A stretch of DNA of 64,000 nucleotides from Pseudomonas rustica (lineage in GTDB: Bacteria > Pseudomonadota > Gammaproteobacteria > Pseudomonadales > Pseudomonadaceae): assembly GCF_018336155.1 (NCBI RefSeq), contig NZ_JAGYHF010000003.1, positions 372,001-436,000 on the forward strand, read 5' to 3'. The notes beneath the pieces are model-generated. The model worked only from the letters and a program-made list of their open reading frames with translations, had not been told where the DNA came from and did not search any database. Of this stretch, positions 8,726 to 29,900 are shown piece by piece. How positions within the stretch are numbered: the first letter of the stretch is position 1; the number at the start of each line of letters is the position of its first letter. A program made the position numbers and the translations under genes.

Positions 8726-9518
8726 TGCCGCGAAACTCCGGATAGAGGCTCATGCCGCCGTCGATAAACAGGGTGGTGCCAACGATGTAATCGGAGGCGT
8801 CGGAAGCGAGGAAAACCACCGCGTTGGCGACATCTTCGACATCACCGATACGGCCGTAAGGAATCAGTTTAAGCAGCTCTTGTTCAGCATCGCCGGTCGT
8901 TGCCGCCGCATTGATCGGCGTGCGAATCGCCCCCGGCGCGATGCCGTTGATGCGAATGCGTTGATGGCTGACTTCCTGCGCGAGGGTTTGCATCAACTGA
9001 TCGACGCCACCCTTGGACGCCGCGTAATTGACGTGGCCGGCCCAAGGAATGCGTTGGTGCACCGAACTCATGTGGATGATCTTGCCGGCGGCGCGGGAGA
9101 CGCCTTCGCGGACGCCCTGACGATTGAAAATCCGCAGCGCGGCGCGGGCGCAAAGGAACTGCCCGGTGAGGTTGACGCCAATCACCGCGTTCCAGTCGTC
9201 CAGCGACATATCCACCGCCGGCGCGTCTTTCTGCATCCCGGAGTTGGCGATCAGAATGTCCAGTGAGCCGAAGGCATCGAGGGTCTCGCTGAACAGTCGT
9301 TCGACGTCGGCTTCCTTCGAGACATCGGCACCGATGGCCAGCGCCTGACCGCCGTCGGCGATGATCTGCCGGGCCAGTGCTTCAGCGGGCTCTGATTGAC
9401 GGTTGTAATTGATGACCACCGCAGCACCAGCCGCGGCGAGGGCTTTGGCGGCCGCGTGGCCGATGCCGGAACTGGCGCCGGTGATCAGGGCTACTTGTCC
9501 GGTGAGGGAGATGTGCAT
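8718..9518 (-). CDS. SDR-family oxidoreductase, glucose 1-dehydrogenase-like
   Basis: 266-aa classical short-chain dehydrogenase. TGASSGIG near residue 13 binds the dinucleotide. NSGMQKDAP replaces the usual NNAG. The catalytic Ser is in HMSSVH and the Tyr-Lys pair in YAASKGG. The C-terminus SLYPEFRGNG is typical of the glucose 1-dehydrogenase-like group. The start at 9518 (MHISLTGQVALITG) begins directly at the Rossmann fold. Open frame further upstream runs through a REP element into the terpene synthase and is not credible. It is the first gene of a two-gene operon with the GH15 enzyme, which suggests sugar or trehalose metabolism. Confidence 0.85.
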   Translation of the reverse strand: MHISLTGQVALITGASSGIGHAAAKALAAAGAAVVINYNRQSEPAEALARQIIADGGQALAIGADVSKEADVERLFSETLDAFGSLDILIANSGMQKDAPAVDMSLDDWNAVIGVNLTGQFLCARAALRIFNRQGVREGVSRAAGKIIHMSSVHQRIPWAGHVNYAASKGGVDQLMQTLAQEVSHQRIRINGIAPGAIRTPINAAATTGDAEQELLKLIPYGRIGDVEDVANAVVFLASDASDYIVGTTLFIDGGMSLYPEFRGNG

Positions 9519-9586
9519 GCGATGGCGCGCCTTGAGTGAGGGCCTATTTAGCTGACTGGTCTGGGGCGTTGAGAGTTCAGAGGCGA

Positions 9587-9620
9587 GATCAAAAGATCGC
9601 AGCGTGCCGCAGCTCCTACA
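9587..9620 (-). repeat. Single REP element, family A
   Basis: One copy of the family A element, ending GCTCCTACA, with the variant core GCAGCGTGCCGCAGCTCC instead of the CCTTCGG form. The same variant forms the doublet at 14271-14350. It lies in the 118-bp gap between the SDR start and the terpene synthase stop. Confidence 0.85.
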
Positions 9621-9636
9621 GGACTTTTGACCTTCC

Positions 9637-10647
9637 TCACGCCTGAATACGATACCGCGCGCTGTGTTTATGCCATTCCTGGTTGCCCGCAATCCACGTG
9701 GTCAAACCTGTCAGGTAACGCCGCACTAAAGGGTCGGCTCCTTTCAGTAGCCGTTGTTCCAGCGCCACGTATTCGCGCATGACCGCATCATGAATATCCG
9801 CAGTTTTGTCGATGGCTTCCTGCAGCGAGCAGTCATGTTTGGCCGCCAGCAAGTAGGGCAGTTTGAAATCGCCCGTTTCGTTGAGGTGTTCTTTGTAAGC
9901 CGAATACAAGTCGTTGAGCAGCGTGGTGGCGAGGGACGCCAGTGCGCAAACGCGTTGCATCTCTGGCTTGGCGTAGACATTGGCCGGCACCTCATAGCCG
10001 CCGATGGGATCGATCAGCACCTGACAAGGCCAAAAACTGTTGACCTGCCGGCTGGCCAGATATTCGGCGATGGTTGGCTTTGTGCCATAGAGACGCCATG
10101 GCCCCTCGGCCGCCATGGCGACAAACATGGCGATGATGATTTGTCGCACGCGGGCGACCTGCGAGGGTGTGCAGAAGTGTGCAACCCGCTTCATGTACGC
10201 GAGCAATCCTCTCAACACGGGATCGTTCCTTTGCTGTTGCAGGAGTTCTTTTTTGTAGGGGGGAGGCAAGTAGACCGGGTCTATTCCGGTGACGGCAAAT
10301 GACAACTTCTCGGCGACTTTTTCGGGGCAGCCACCCAACGATTGATCGTCGCAATAATGATCGTCCACCGCGAACAACGCCGCGAAACATTGCGCTGCCA
10401 GTAGCAATCTGTCGGGATCATCGGTGTCTGCATGACACAACATTGCGTAGCGCCCAAAGTCGCTCGCGCAAATTTTTTCCTGTTTGCCGGCAAAGATACC
10501 TATGCGCTTTATCCATGCCATCAGACGCTTGTTGACGTCCCGGCCCAGCGCTTCATCAATGCGTGTCGGGGGCGGGCAAACAAGTGTGCGGACAACAAAG
10601 GGCGGTACGGCGGCGCGCGATAGAGCTGTGTTCGTGGACTGATTCAT
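9637..10647 (-). CDS. Class I terpene cyclase, 2-methylisoborneol / 2-methylenebornane synthase-like
   Basis: 336-aa class I terpene synthase of the bacterial 2-methylisoborneol synthase group. FAVDDHYCDD near residue 95 is the aspartate-rich metal-binding motif. NDLYSAYKE near residue 245 is the NSE/DTE triad with all three ligands. A C-terminal SARYR pair is also typical. Such enzymes ionise geranyl or 2-methylgeranyl diphosphate and cyclise it to bornane-type monoterpenoids. From memory, an enzyme of this kind from P. fluorescens Pf0-1 makes 2-methylenebornane. No GPP C-methyltransferase gene is adjacent, unlike in actinobacterial 2-MIB operons. The ATG has GGAG eight bases upstream. It is divergent from an MFS transporter. 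Confidence 0.88.
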   Translation of the reverse strand: MNQSTNTALSRAAVPPFVVRTLVCPPPTRIDEALGRDVNKRLMAWIKRIGIFAGKQEKICASDFGRYAMLCHADTDDPDRLLLAAQCFAALFAVDDHYCDDQSLGGCPEKVAEKLSFAVTGIDPVYLPPPYKKELLQQQRNDPVLRGLLAYMKRVAHFCTPSQVARVRQIIIAMFVAMAAEGPWRLYGTKPTIAEYLASRQVNSFWPCQVLIDPIGGYEVPANVYAKPEMQRVCALASLATTLLNDLYSAYKEHLNETGDFKLPYLLAAKHDCSLQEAIDKTADIHDAVMREYVALEQRLLKGADPLVRRYLTGLTTWIAGNQEWHKHSARYRIQA

Positions 10648-10724
10648 GGCGAACTCCTTCGGCGGTGGAAGCGATCAGTCGTTGTCATTGAGCAGCGTTT
10701 ATAAAAGCGCTTTTTGCCCGAGAA

Positions 10725-10752
10725 GCGCACCTGTCAGACCTGACAGGTGCGC
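10725..10752. promoter_or_regulatory. Perfect 12-bp inverted repeat between terpene synthase and MFS genes
   Basis: GCGCACCTGTCA at 10725-10736 and its exact complement TGACAGGTGCGC at 10741-10752 flank a GACC spacer. It lies about 80 bp upstream of the terpene synthase start and 140 bp upstream of the MFS start. No T tract follows directly on either strand, so an operator is more likely than a terminator. The rest of the 243-bp gap shows no gene. Confidence 0.55.
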
Positions 10753-10890
10753 ACGGTTTTGCGACGAATGATCGAGGTGCCAACGGCGCTCGGGATGAGC
10801 TGCGAAGCCTTCACATTCCACCAACAATTCCCTGCTTCCACGCCACCCGACCCTATGGCAACTTGGCGGCCCTTGATGAGGCTGTAACCG

Positions 10891-12063
10891 ATGGCAAACC
10901 CCTACCGCGAATTGTTCAACGCCCCCGGCGCACGAAATTTTGTCCTGGCCGGGATGATCGCGCGCATGCCGATTTCCATGACGGGTATCGGCGTGATCAC
11001 CATGCTTTCGCAGTTGAAGGGTGGTTATGCGCTGGCCGGTGGCGTGGCGGCGACGTTTGCCTTGGCCACGGCGTTTTGCGCGCCGCAGGTGTCGCGGCTG
11101 GTCGACCGTTTTGGTCAGCGGCGGATTCTGCCGGTGTCGGCGTTGATTGGCGGCGGGGCGCTGTTGATGCTGTTGCTGTGCACCCGCTTGCAGGCGCCGG
11201 TCTGGACGCTGTTTGTATTTGCCGCGCTGGCCGGTTGCATGCCGAGCATGTCGGCGATGGTGCGGGCGCGCTGGACCGAAATCTATCGCGGTCAGCCGCA
11301 ATTGCAGACCGCGTACGCGCTGGAATCGGTGCTGGATGAGGTGTGTTTTATCGTCGGCCCGCCGCTTTCAGTTGGTCTGTGCGTCGCGGTCTTCCCCGAG
11401 GCCGGGCCGTTGGCGGCGTTGTTGGCGCTGGCGATTGGTGTGACCGCATTCGTGGCTCAGCGCAGCACTGAACCGGCGGTGCATCCGCGTGAGTCGCAGC
11501 ATCAGGGTTCGATCATTCGTTCGACGGACATTCAATTGTTGCTGGCGCTGATGATCGCCATGGGCATCATCGTCGGCGTGGTCGATGTGGTCAGCGTCGC
11601 GTTTGCCCAGCAGCAGGGGCAGCCGGCGGCGGCGAGCATTGTCTTGTCGGTTTACGCGATTGGCTCGTGCATGGCCGGCATCGCGTTTGGTGCGATGCGC
11701 TCGAAACTGCCGCTGCCACGCTTGTTTTTGTACGGCGGCGTGGCGACGGCGGTGACGACGTTGCCGCTGTTGTTGGCGAGCAATATCGTCGGGCTGGCCA
11801 TGGCGGTGTTTGTCGCTGGTTTGTTCTTCGCGCCGACATTGATTGTGGCGATGGCTTTGGTTGAACGCATCGTGCCGCCGGCCAAGTTGACCGAAGGCCT
11901 GACGTGGCTGGTGACGGGGTTGAGTATCGGCGTGGCGATTGGTGCGGCGGGTTCTGGCGCACTGGTGGATGCCTTTGGCGCGCGCAGCGGGTTCTGGCTG
12001 GCGATTGCGGCGGGCGCGGTGGTGCTTGGCTCAGCCGTGCAAAGTTATCGCCACCTTAAATAA
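10891..12063 (+). CDS. MFS transporter
   Basis: 390-aa integral membrane protein with about 12 hydrophobic segments. The cytoplasmic loop LVDRFGQRRILPV between helices 2 and 3 is the MFS motif A (DRxGxRR). AYALESVLDEVCFIVGPPLS is typical of helix 5 in drug/sugar-efflux-like MFS proteins. The substrate cannot be deduced. It is divergent from the terpene synthase and may or may not be functionally linked. It is followed by a family B REP doublet. Confidence 0.87.
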   Translation: MANPYRELFNAPGARNFVLAGMIARMPISMTGIGVITMLSQLKGGYALAGGVAATFALATAFCAPQVSRLVDRFGQRRILPVSALIGGGALLMLLLCTRLQAPVWTLFVFAALAGCMPSMSAMVRARWTEIYRGQPQLQTAYALESVLDEVCFIVGPPLSVGLCVAVFPEAGPLAALLALAIGVTAFVAQRSTEPAVHPRESQHQGSIIRSTDIQLLLALMIAMGIIVGVVDVVSVAFAQQQGQPAAASIVLSVYAIGSCMAGIAFGAMRSKLPLPRLFLYGGVATAVTTLPLLLASNIVGLAMAVFVAGLFFAPTLIVAMALVERIVPPAKLTEGLTWLVTGLSIGVAIGAAGSGALVDAFGARSGFWLAIAAGAVVLGSAVQSYRHLK

Positions 12064-12095
12064 CCCCGCGATCTCTGGATGGTTGGGGGAGCCTT

Positions 12096-12228
12096 TGTGG
12101 CGAGGGGATTTATCCCCGTTGGGCTGCGCAGCAGCCCCGAAGTCAGAGGGCTCGGTACTTCTGGAAAAATGAGTTGCATGGATTAGGGGCTGCTTCGCAG
12201 CCCAACGGGGATAAATCCCCTCGCCACA
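12096..12228. repeat. REP doublet, family B
   Basis: Two inverted copies of the TGTGGCGAGGGGATTTATCC element around a short spacer, nearly the same as 6691-6822. It sits in the 195-bp gap between the convergent MFS and cupin genes, where its hairpins may end both transcripts. Confidence 0.9.
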
Positions 12229-12258
12229 AGTACGGTGTAAGAGGCGTGGATTGTTGGG

Positions 12259-13395
12259 TTACCACCCCCGACCCGAATTCACCCAGAAATTCACCGACAA
12301 CGACGTCGACACCGATTCCACCTGATGGAACCAGCCCTCCGGCAAGAACAGCAAATCACCAGCCTCCAGCGTCACCCGCAAAAACTTCACGTCGCGCGCC
12401 TTGGGGAAGCGCTGATAGTCCGGCGCATCCGGGTTGAAATCGCAGCCATCCAGTCCACCCTCCGGTGCTGTCGACCACGTGCCCAGGGCTTCACGGTGAT
12501 GCGGCGCGGCGAGGGTGAAGGTCTTCTGCCCCCACACCTGCGCGAACAAATTATCGGTATCGTCGCGGTGTAGCGGCGTCAGTGTGCCCTTGGGCCCGAT
12601 CCAGATTCGCGGCGGAATAAACAGCGACGTATCGAAGTAGGCCGGGTACTTGATCTGCTGCATCAACGCCGCCGGCAAGATGTTGTTGCCCATGTAGGCG
12701 GGCGGCTCACCGTCCGCACCTTTGACCGCCGGACTGTCCAGCGAAGCGATGAAATCGGCCATCGACGTCGAACGAAAATCCCGTTTGGTGGAGAAGGTTT
12801 TCTTCACGTAATCGCCATGGCGGGTGATGCCTTGCAGCTCGGCGAAATGCACCAGCGATTCTTCGCGGCTGAGTTTGAACAGCGGCCAGTCGTGCAATGC
12901 GTTGCTGATCACCACGGGAATGCCGTGGGGCAAATAACGGCTTTTGAACTCAGTCACCGATAGCTCCTCGCGGGCACGCCGTTCGACGTTGACCTGGGGC
13001 GGCAGGCTGGCGGTGAGCTTTTCGCTGAAGCGCGGCGGTGTCGGATAGCGCTTGTTCATGTCGACTTTTTCAGCGACCGCACCGCCACCGTTTCGAGCAT
13101 GGTCGATGATCTGCGGCAGCATCGTCGCCAGCCCCATGTTGCCGCCAATCTTCAAGCGACCGCTGGCGAACAGTTCCTCGACGTTGGCCATGCCGGCCAT
13201 GATCCCGAGGAAATCCTTTTCAGCGACTTCGATGGTCACGTCCGGGCTCGGATGGCGGCCGACCTCGGTGCGGCTGCTGGCCTTAACCTCAGACCAATAA
13301 GCCAGCTGCGGGCTAAAAACGAATTGGAAAACACCTTCAATGCCGACGGCGCCGGCATTGGCGAACAGTTTGCTCAGGATGCTCTGCAGATCCAC
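12259..13395 (-). CDS. SCP2-like + cupin_8/JmjC-like Fe(II)/2-oxoglutarate oxygenase, PvdS-controlled
   Basis: 378-aa protein. Residues about 15-110 resemble a sterol-carrier (SCP2-like) lipid-binding domain. Residues about 150-378 form a cupin_8/JmjC-like fold with PLHRDDTDN near residue 274 (HxD iron ligands) and GWFHQVES near 354 (distal His), so the iron site looks complete. Such enzymes hydroxylate proteins, peptides or small molecules. The start is GTG at 13395 with GAGGG upstream. A perfect PvdS box lies 36 bp upstream, and a divergent thioesterase gene has its own box, which places it in the pyoverdine regulon. None of the predicted peptide residues needs beta-hydroxylation, so the substrate is open. 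It is distinct from SyrP-type Asp hydroxylases. Confidence 0.8.
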   Translation of the reverse strand: MDLQSILSKLFANAGAVGIEGVFQFVFSPQLAYWSEVKASSRTEVGRHPSPDVTIEVAEKDFLGIMAGMANVEELFASGRLKIGGNMGLATMLPQIIDHARNGGGAVAEKVDMNKRYPTPPRFSEKLTASLPPQVNVERRAREELSVTEFKSRYLPHGIPVVISNALHDWPLFKLSREESLVHFAELQGITRHGDYVKKTFSTKRDFRSTSMADFIASLDSPAVKGADGEPPAYMGNNILPAALMQQIKYPAYFDTSLFIPPRIWIGPKGTLTPLHRDDTDNLFAQVWGQKTFTLAAPHHREALGTWSTAPEGGLDGCDFNPDAPDYQRFPKARDVKFLRVTLEAGDLLFLPEGWFHQVESVSTSLSVNFWVNSGRGW

Positions 13396-13431
13396 GGTGA
13401 ACCCTCGTTATTGGTTTTATCTGAACGGTTA

Positions 13432-13455
13432 ACGAGCACCTGTGTGGGCGATTTA
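13432..13455 (-). promoter_or_regulatory. Perfect PvdS (iron-starvation) box for the cupin gene
   Basis: On the minus strand TAAAT (13455-13451) is followed after exactly 16 bases by CGT (13434-13432), the consensus bound by the ECF sigma factor PvdS. The CGT ends 36 bp before the GTG start of the cupin gene. Confidence 0.8.
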
Positions 13456-13467
13456 GCCGGCGTCGAC

Positions 13468-13491
13468 TAATTTGCCCGGACAGTGAACCGT
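13468..13491 (+). promoter_or_regulatory. PvdS-like box for the type II thioesterase gene
   Basis: TAATT (13468-13472), 16 bases, then CGT (13489-13491). One base differs from TAAAT-N16-CGT. It lies back-to-back with the cupin box, 12 bp apart, and 35 bp before the thioesterase start. Confidence 0.65.
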
Positions 13492-13526
13492 TTCTCTCTA
13501 CAGACGAATTTTTTGAGGGAAGTGTG

Positions 13527-14261
13527 GTGACCCAGCTGACTTTGCTGTGCCTGCCGTATTCCGGTGCCAGTGCGATGGTCTATAGCCGCTGGCGGCCGAA
13601 GTTGCCGCAATGGCTGCAGCTCAAACCGGTGGAGCTGCCGGGGCGTGGTGCGCGCTTTGACGAGCCGCTGCAGACCGACATGCGCGCCTTGGCCATGCAA
13701 TTGGCCAGGGAGTTACAGCCAACATTGAAGACGCCTTATGCGTTGTTCGGTCATAGCCTCGGTGCGTTGCTGGCCTGCGAAATGGCCCATGCGCTGCGTG
13801 CCCTGGGTTGCCCTGAGCCGGTGGCGTTGTTCGCGTCCGGCACGGCGGCGCCGACCCAGCGCGCCGACTACGATCGCGGATTTGCCATCGCCAAGACCGA
13901 CGCCGAACTGATCGAGCAACTGCGCACGCTCAATGGCACCAGCGAAGAAGTGCTGGCCAATGACGAGTTGATGAGCCTGACCCTGCCGATCCTGCGCGCC
14001 GATTTTCTGCTGTGCGGCAAATTCGAGCCGCAGCAGCGACCACTGCTCAACTGCCCGGTGCACGTGCTCGGCGGCAAGGCTGACCGCGCCACCACCGAGC
14101 AATTGATCGGCTGGAGCAAGGAAACCTCGGGCAGTTTCTCCGTAGACATGCTCGCCGGCGGGCACTTTTTCATCCATGAGCACGAAGCCAAAGTGCTCAA
14201 GGTGATCAAAGACCAGCTCGACATACACCATCGCCGCCACGCCATGGCCGCCACCGCCTGA
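13527..14261 (+). CDS. Type II (proofreading) thioesterase of the pyoverdine NRPS
   Basis: About 244-aa GrsT/RifR-type alpha/beta hydrolase. LLCLPYSGASA at the N-terminus, FGHSLGALLACEMA (nucleophile Ser in GHSLG, near residue 77) and GGHFFIHE (catalytic His, near 217) are all present. Enzymes of this kind remove wrong acyl groups from carrier domains. It precedes the synthetase operon by 219 bp and has its own PvdS-like box. Adjacent in-frame GTGs occur at 13524 and 13527; 13527 gives a better six-base spacing to GAGGGA. It corresponds functionally to PvdG of P. aeruginosa, which sits elsewhere in that genome. It could also serve in release, since the last synthetase lacks a TE. Confidence 0.88.
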   Translation: MTQLTLLCLPYSGASAMVYSRWRPKLPQWLQLKPVELPGRGARFDEPLQTDMRALAMQLARELQPTLKTPYALFGHSLGALLACEMAHALRALGCPEPVALFASGTAAPTQRADYDRGFAIAKTDAELIEQLRTLNGTSEEVLANDELMSLTLPILRADFLLCGKFEPQQRPLLNCPVHVLGGKADRATTEQLIGWSKETSGSFSVDMLAGGHFFIHEHEAKVLKVIKDQLDIHHRRHAMAATA

Positions 14262-14270
14262 CCCCATTCC

Positions 14271-14350
14271 TGTAGGAGCTGCGGCACGCTGCGATCTTTT
14301 GATTTTAAAGATCAAGATCAAAAGATCGCAGCGTGCCGCAGCTCCTACAG
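14271..14350. repeat. REP doublet, family A variant
   Basis: Inverted pair with the CGTGCCGC core variant, TGTAGGAGC at the left end and GCTCCTACA at the right, starting nine bases after the thioesterase stop. It separates the thioesterase from the synthetase promoter. Confidence 0.9.
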
Positions 14351-14402
14351 GAGCGGTTTGAAATCCCGCTGTACCTCCCGCCTGATAGTTGTTCTCAATC
14401 GC

Positions 14403-14425
14403 TAATTTTTCCGGTCTGCATTCGT
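14403..14425 (+). promoter_or_regulatory. Candidate PvdS-like box before the first synthetase gene
   Basis: TAATT (14403-14407), 15 bases, then CGT (14423-14425), 55 bp before the pvdI start. One mismatch and one base short of the consensus, but position and neighbours favour it. Confidence 0.5.
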
Positions 14426-14480
14426 TTTATAGGGACGACGTGCCTTTGTGCTGCCTGCCTACTGATCCGGATGCCAAGAA

Positions 14481-26930
<12,450 letters not shown>

Positions 26931-26932
26931 AA

Positions 26933-29900
26933 ATGACTCAGCTCGATAACCTGTCTCTGGTTCAGCGATTCATCCGTTTGCCGCTCGCCCAACGGCAAGC
27001 GTTTCTGCAAAAAATGCAGAGCAAGAACATGAGCTTTGCGGCGTTGCCGATTCCACCGGTGCGCGATGAGTTCGAAACGATTGGCTTGTCGTTCGCGCAG
27101 GAGCGTCAGTGGTTCCTCTGGAAACTCGACCCGCACAGCGCCGCTTACCACGTGCCGACGGCGTTGCGTTTGCGCGGTGCTCTTGATCTGTCGGCATTGC
27201 AGCGCAGTTTCGATGCCTTGTTCGAACGCCATGAAGTGCTGCGCACGGTGTTTGTCGATGGCGCGGACGGCCCGATTCAGGTAGTCCAGCCGCGACTTAG
27301 TCTGCCGCTGACTCCGCAGGTGCTGGACACGCCGCCCGACGATGCAGGCCTCAAGGCGTTGATCGACGCTGAAATCGCCACGCTGTTCGACCTGCAACAA
27401 GGCCCGTTGCTGCGGGTCAAGCTGCTGCAAATCGCGCCGGATGATCATGTGCTGGTGCTGACCCAACATCACATTATTTGCGACGGTGCTTCGGCGCAGA
27501 TCATGGTCGATGATCTGGTCAAACTCTACGCCGCGCGCAGCAGTGGCCAGCCAGCCAACCTCGCGGCTTTGCCGATCCAGTACGCCGATTACGCGATCTG
27601 GCAGCGCAAGTGGATGGAGGCCGGTGAGCTGGAGCGGCAACTGGCGTACTGGACCGAGCGTCTGGGCGATGGCGGCGAAGTTCTGCCATTGCCGACGGAT
27701 CGTCCGCGTCCGGCGGTGCAAAGTCATCGCGGCGCGCGTCTGGATCTGAGCATTGGCAGCGAGCTGAGCGAACGTCTGAAACAGTTGGCCCAGCGTGAAG
27801 GCATGACCTTGTTCATGGTCTTGCTGGCGTCGTTCCAGGCCTTGCTGCATCGCTACAGCGGTCTGGCGGATATCCGCGTCGGCGTGCCGGTGGCCAACCG
27901 TAATCGGGTCGAAACCGAAGGCCTGATCGGCTTCTTCGTCAACACCCAGGTGCTGGACGCTCAGGTGCAGGGCAACATGCCCTTCAAGGCATTGCTGGCC
28001 CAGGTCAAACAGGCGTCGTTGGGCGCGCAAGCGCATCAGGATCTGCCGTTCGAGCAACTGGTGCATGCGCTTGCACCGGATCGACAGTCGAGCCACAACC
28101 CGCTGTTCCAGGTGATGTTCAACCATCAGGGCGGCGTGGCGGCGCAGGCGTTGCAACTGCCGGGGCTGCAAGTCGAAAGCCTCGACTGGAGTTCGCACAC
28201 CGCCCAGTTTGATTTGACCCTCGATACACATGAGGCTGACGGCGCACTGGCAGCCACCCTCAGTTACGCCACCGACCTGTTCGATGCTGCCACCGTGCAG
28301 CGCATGGCCGGGCATTGGCTGAACCTGCTGCACGGCATCGTCGCCGACCCGCAGCAACGTATCGGCGAACTGCCGTTGCTGGACGCCAGCGAGCAGCAAC
28401 AGAACATCGCCCAATGGAACCCGAATCCACGCAGCTTCCCGACTGAAGCCTGCGCGCATCACTTGATTGCAGAACAGGCGCGCCTGCGTCCCGATGCCAT
28501 CGCCGTGCGTTTCAACGAGCAGACTCTGAGCTACGGCGAACTCAATCGTCAGGCCAACCGCCGTGCTCATCAATTGATCGCCCTCGGCGTCGGCCCAGAC
28601 GTGCTGATCGGTCTGGCCGCCGAGCGTGGTGTGGAAATGATCGTCGGCCTGCTGGCGATCCTCAAGGCTGGCGGCGCGTACGTGCCGCTCGACCCGACCT
28701 ATCCGCAGGATCGTCTGGCCTACATGATCGAGGACAGCGGCATTCAGTTGCTGCTGAGCCAGGCTGCGCTGGCCGGTCAATTGCCAGTTCCGGACGGCGT
28801 GCAGACCTTGCTGCTGGACAGCGACGTCAGCGCATTTGCCGACACCGATCCACAAGTGACGATGGCGTCGTCGAACCTCGCTTACGTGATTTACACCTCC
28901 GGTTCGACCGGCAAACCCAAAGGCACGTTGCTGCCGCACCAGAATATTTTGCGTTTGTTCGAAGCCACCGAGCCGTGGTTCGGTTTCGCCCCGACAGATG
29001 TCTGGAGCCTGTTCCATTCCTATGCATTCGACTTCTCGGTGTGGGAGATTTTCGGTGCGTTGCTGCACGGCGGCGAACTACTTGTGGTGCCGTACGACGT
29101 CAGCCGTTCGCCGCAGGACTTCCATGCGCTGCTGTGCGACGCCGGGGTCACCGTGCTCAACCAGACGCCGTCGGCGTTCAAGCAATTGATGCACGTGGCT
29201 TGCGCTGATGCTCGGGCGAATGCCTTGCGTTACGTGGTATTCGGCGGTGAAGCGCTGGACGTGAAATCCCTGCGCCCATGGTTCGAGCGCTTCGGCGATG
29301 CTGCCCCGCAACTGATTAACATGTACGGCATCACCGAAACCACCGTGCACGTGACGTATCGTCCATTGTCGGTGGCGGATCTTGAGCAGGACGCCAACAG
29401 CCCGATCGGCGAGCCAATCGCCGACCTGTCGTGGTACGTGCTCGACGGCGAACTGAACCCGGTGGCCAAGGGCTGCATCGGTGAGCTGTACGTTGGCCGT
29501 GCCGGTCTGGCGCGCGGTTATCTGAATCGCGGCGACCTCACTGCACTGCGCTTTATCCCCGATCCATTCGGCGAGAGCGGGGCGCGTCTGTACCGCACCG
29601 GCGACCTCGCGCAATACCGCAGCGACGGCGTGATCGAGTACGTCGGACGTATCGACCATCAGGTGAAAATCCGCGGTTTCCGCATCGAGCTCGGCGAAAT
29701 CGAAGCACGCCTGAATGCCCTCGATGCCGTGCGCGAAGCGGTGGTGTTGGCGCAGGACGGGCCGAGCGGTCAGCAACTGGTCGGCTACGTGATTGCCGCG
29801 CACAGCGTCGACAACGAAGCCGATTTGCGCGAGCAACTGAAAGCCCAACTCAAGACCGATCTGCCGGATTACATGGTGCCGACGCACCTTCTGTTCCTCG

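Noticed and set aside
9519..9692. Longer N-terminus for the SDR protein
   Set aside because: The extension crosses a REP element and overlaps the terpene synthase; the Rossmann fold starts at the ATG at 9518.
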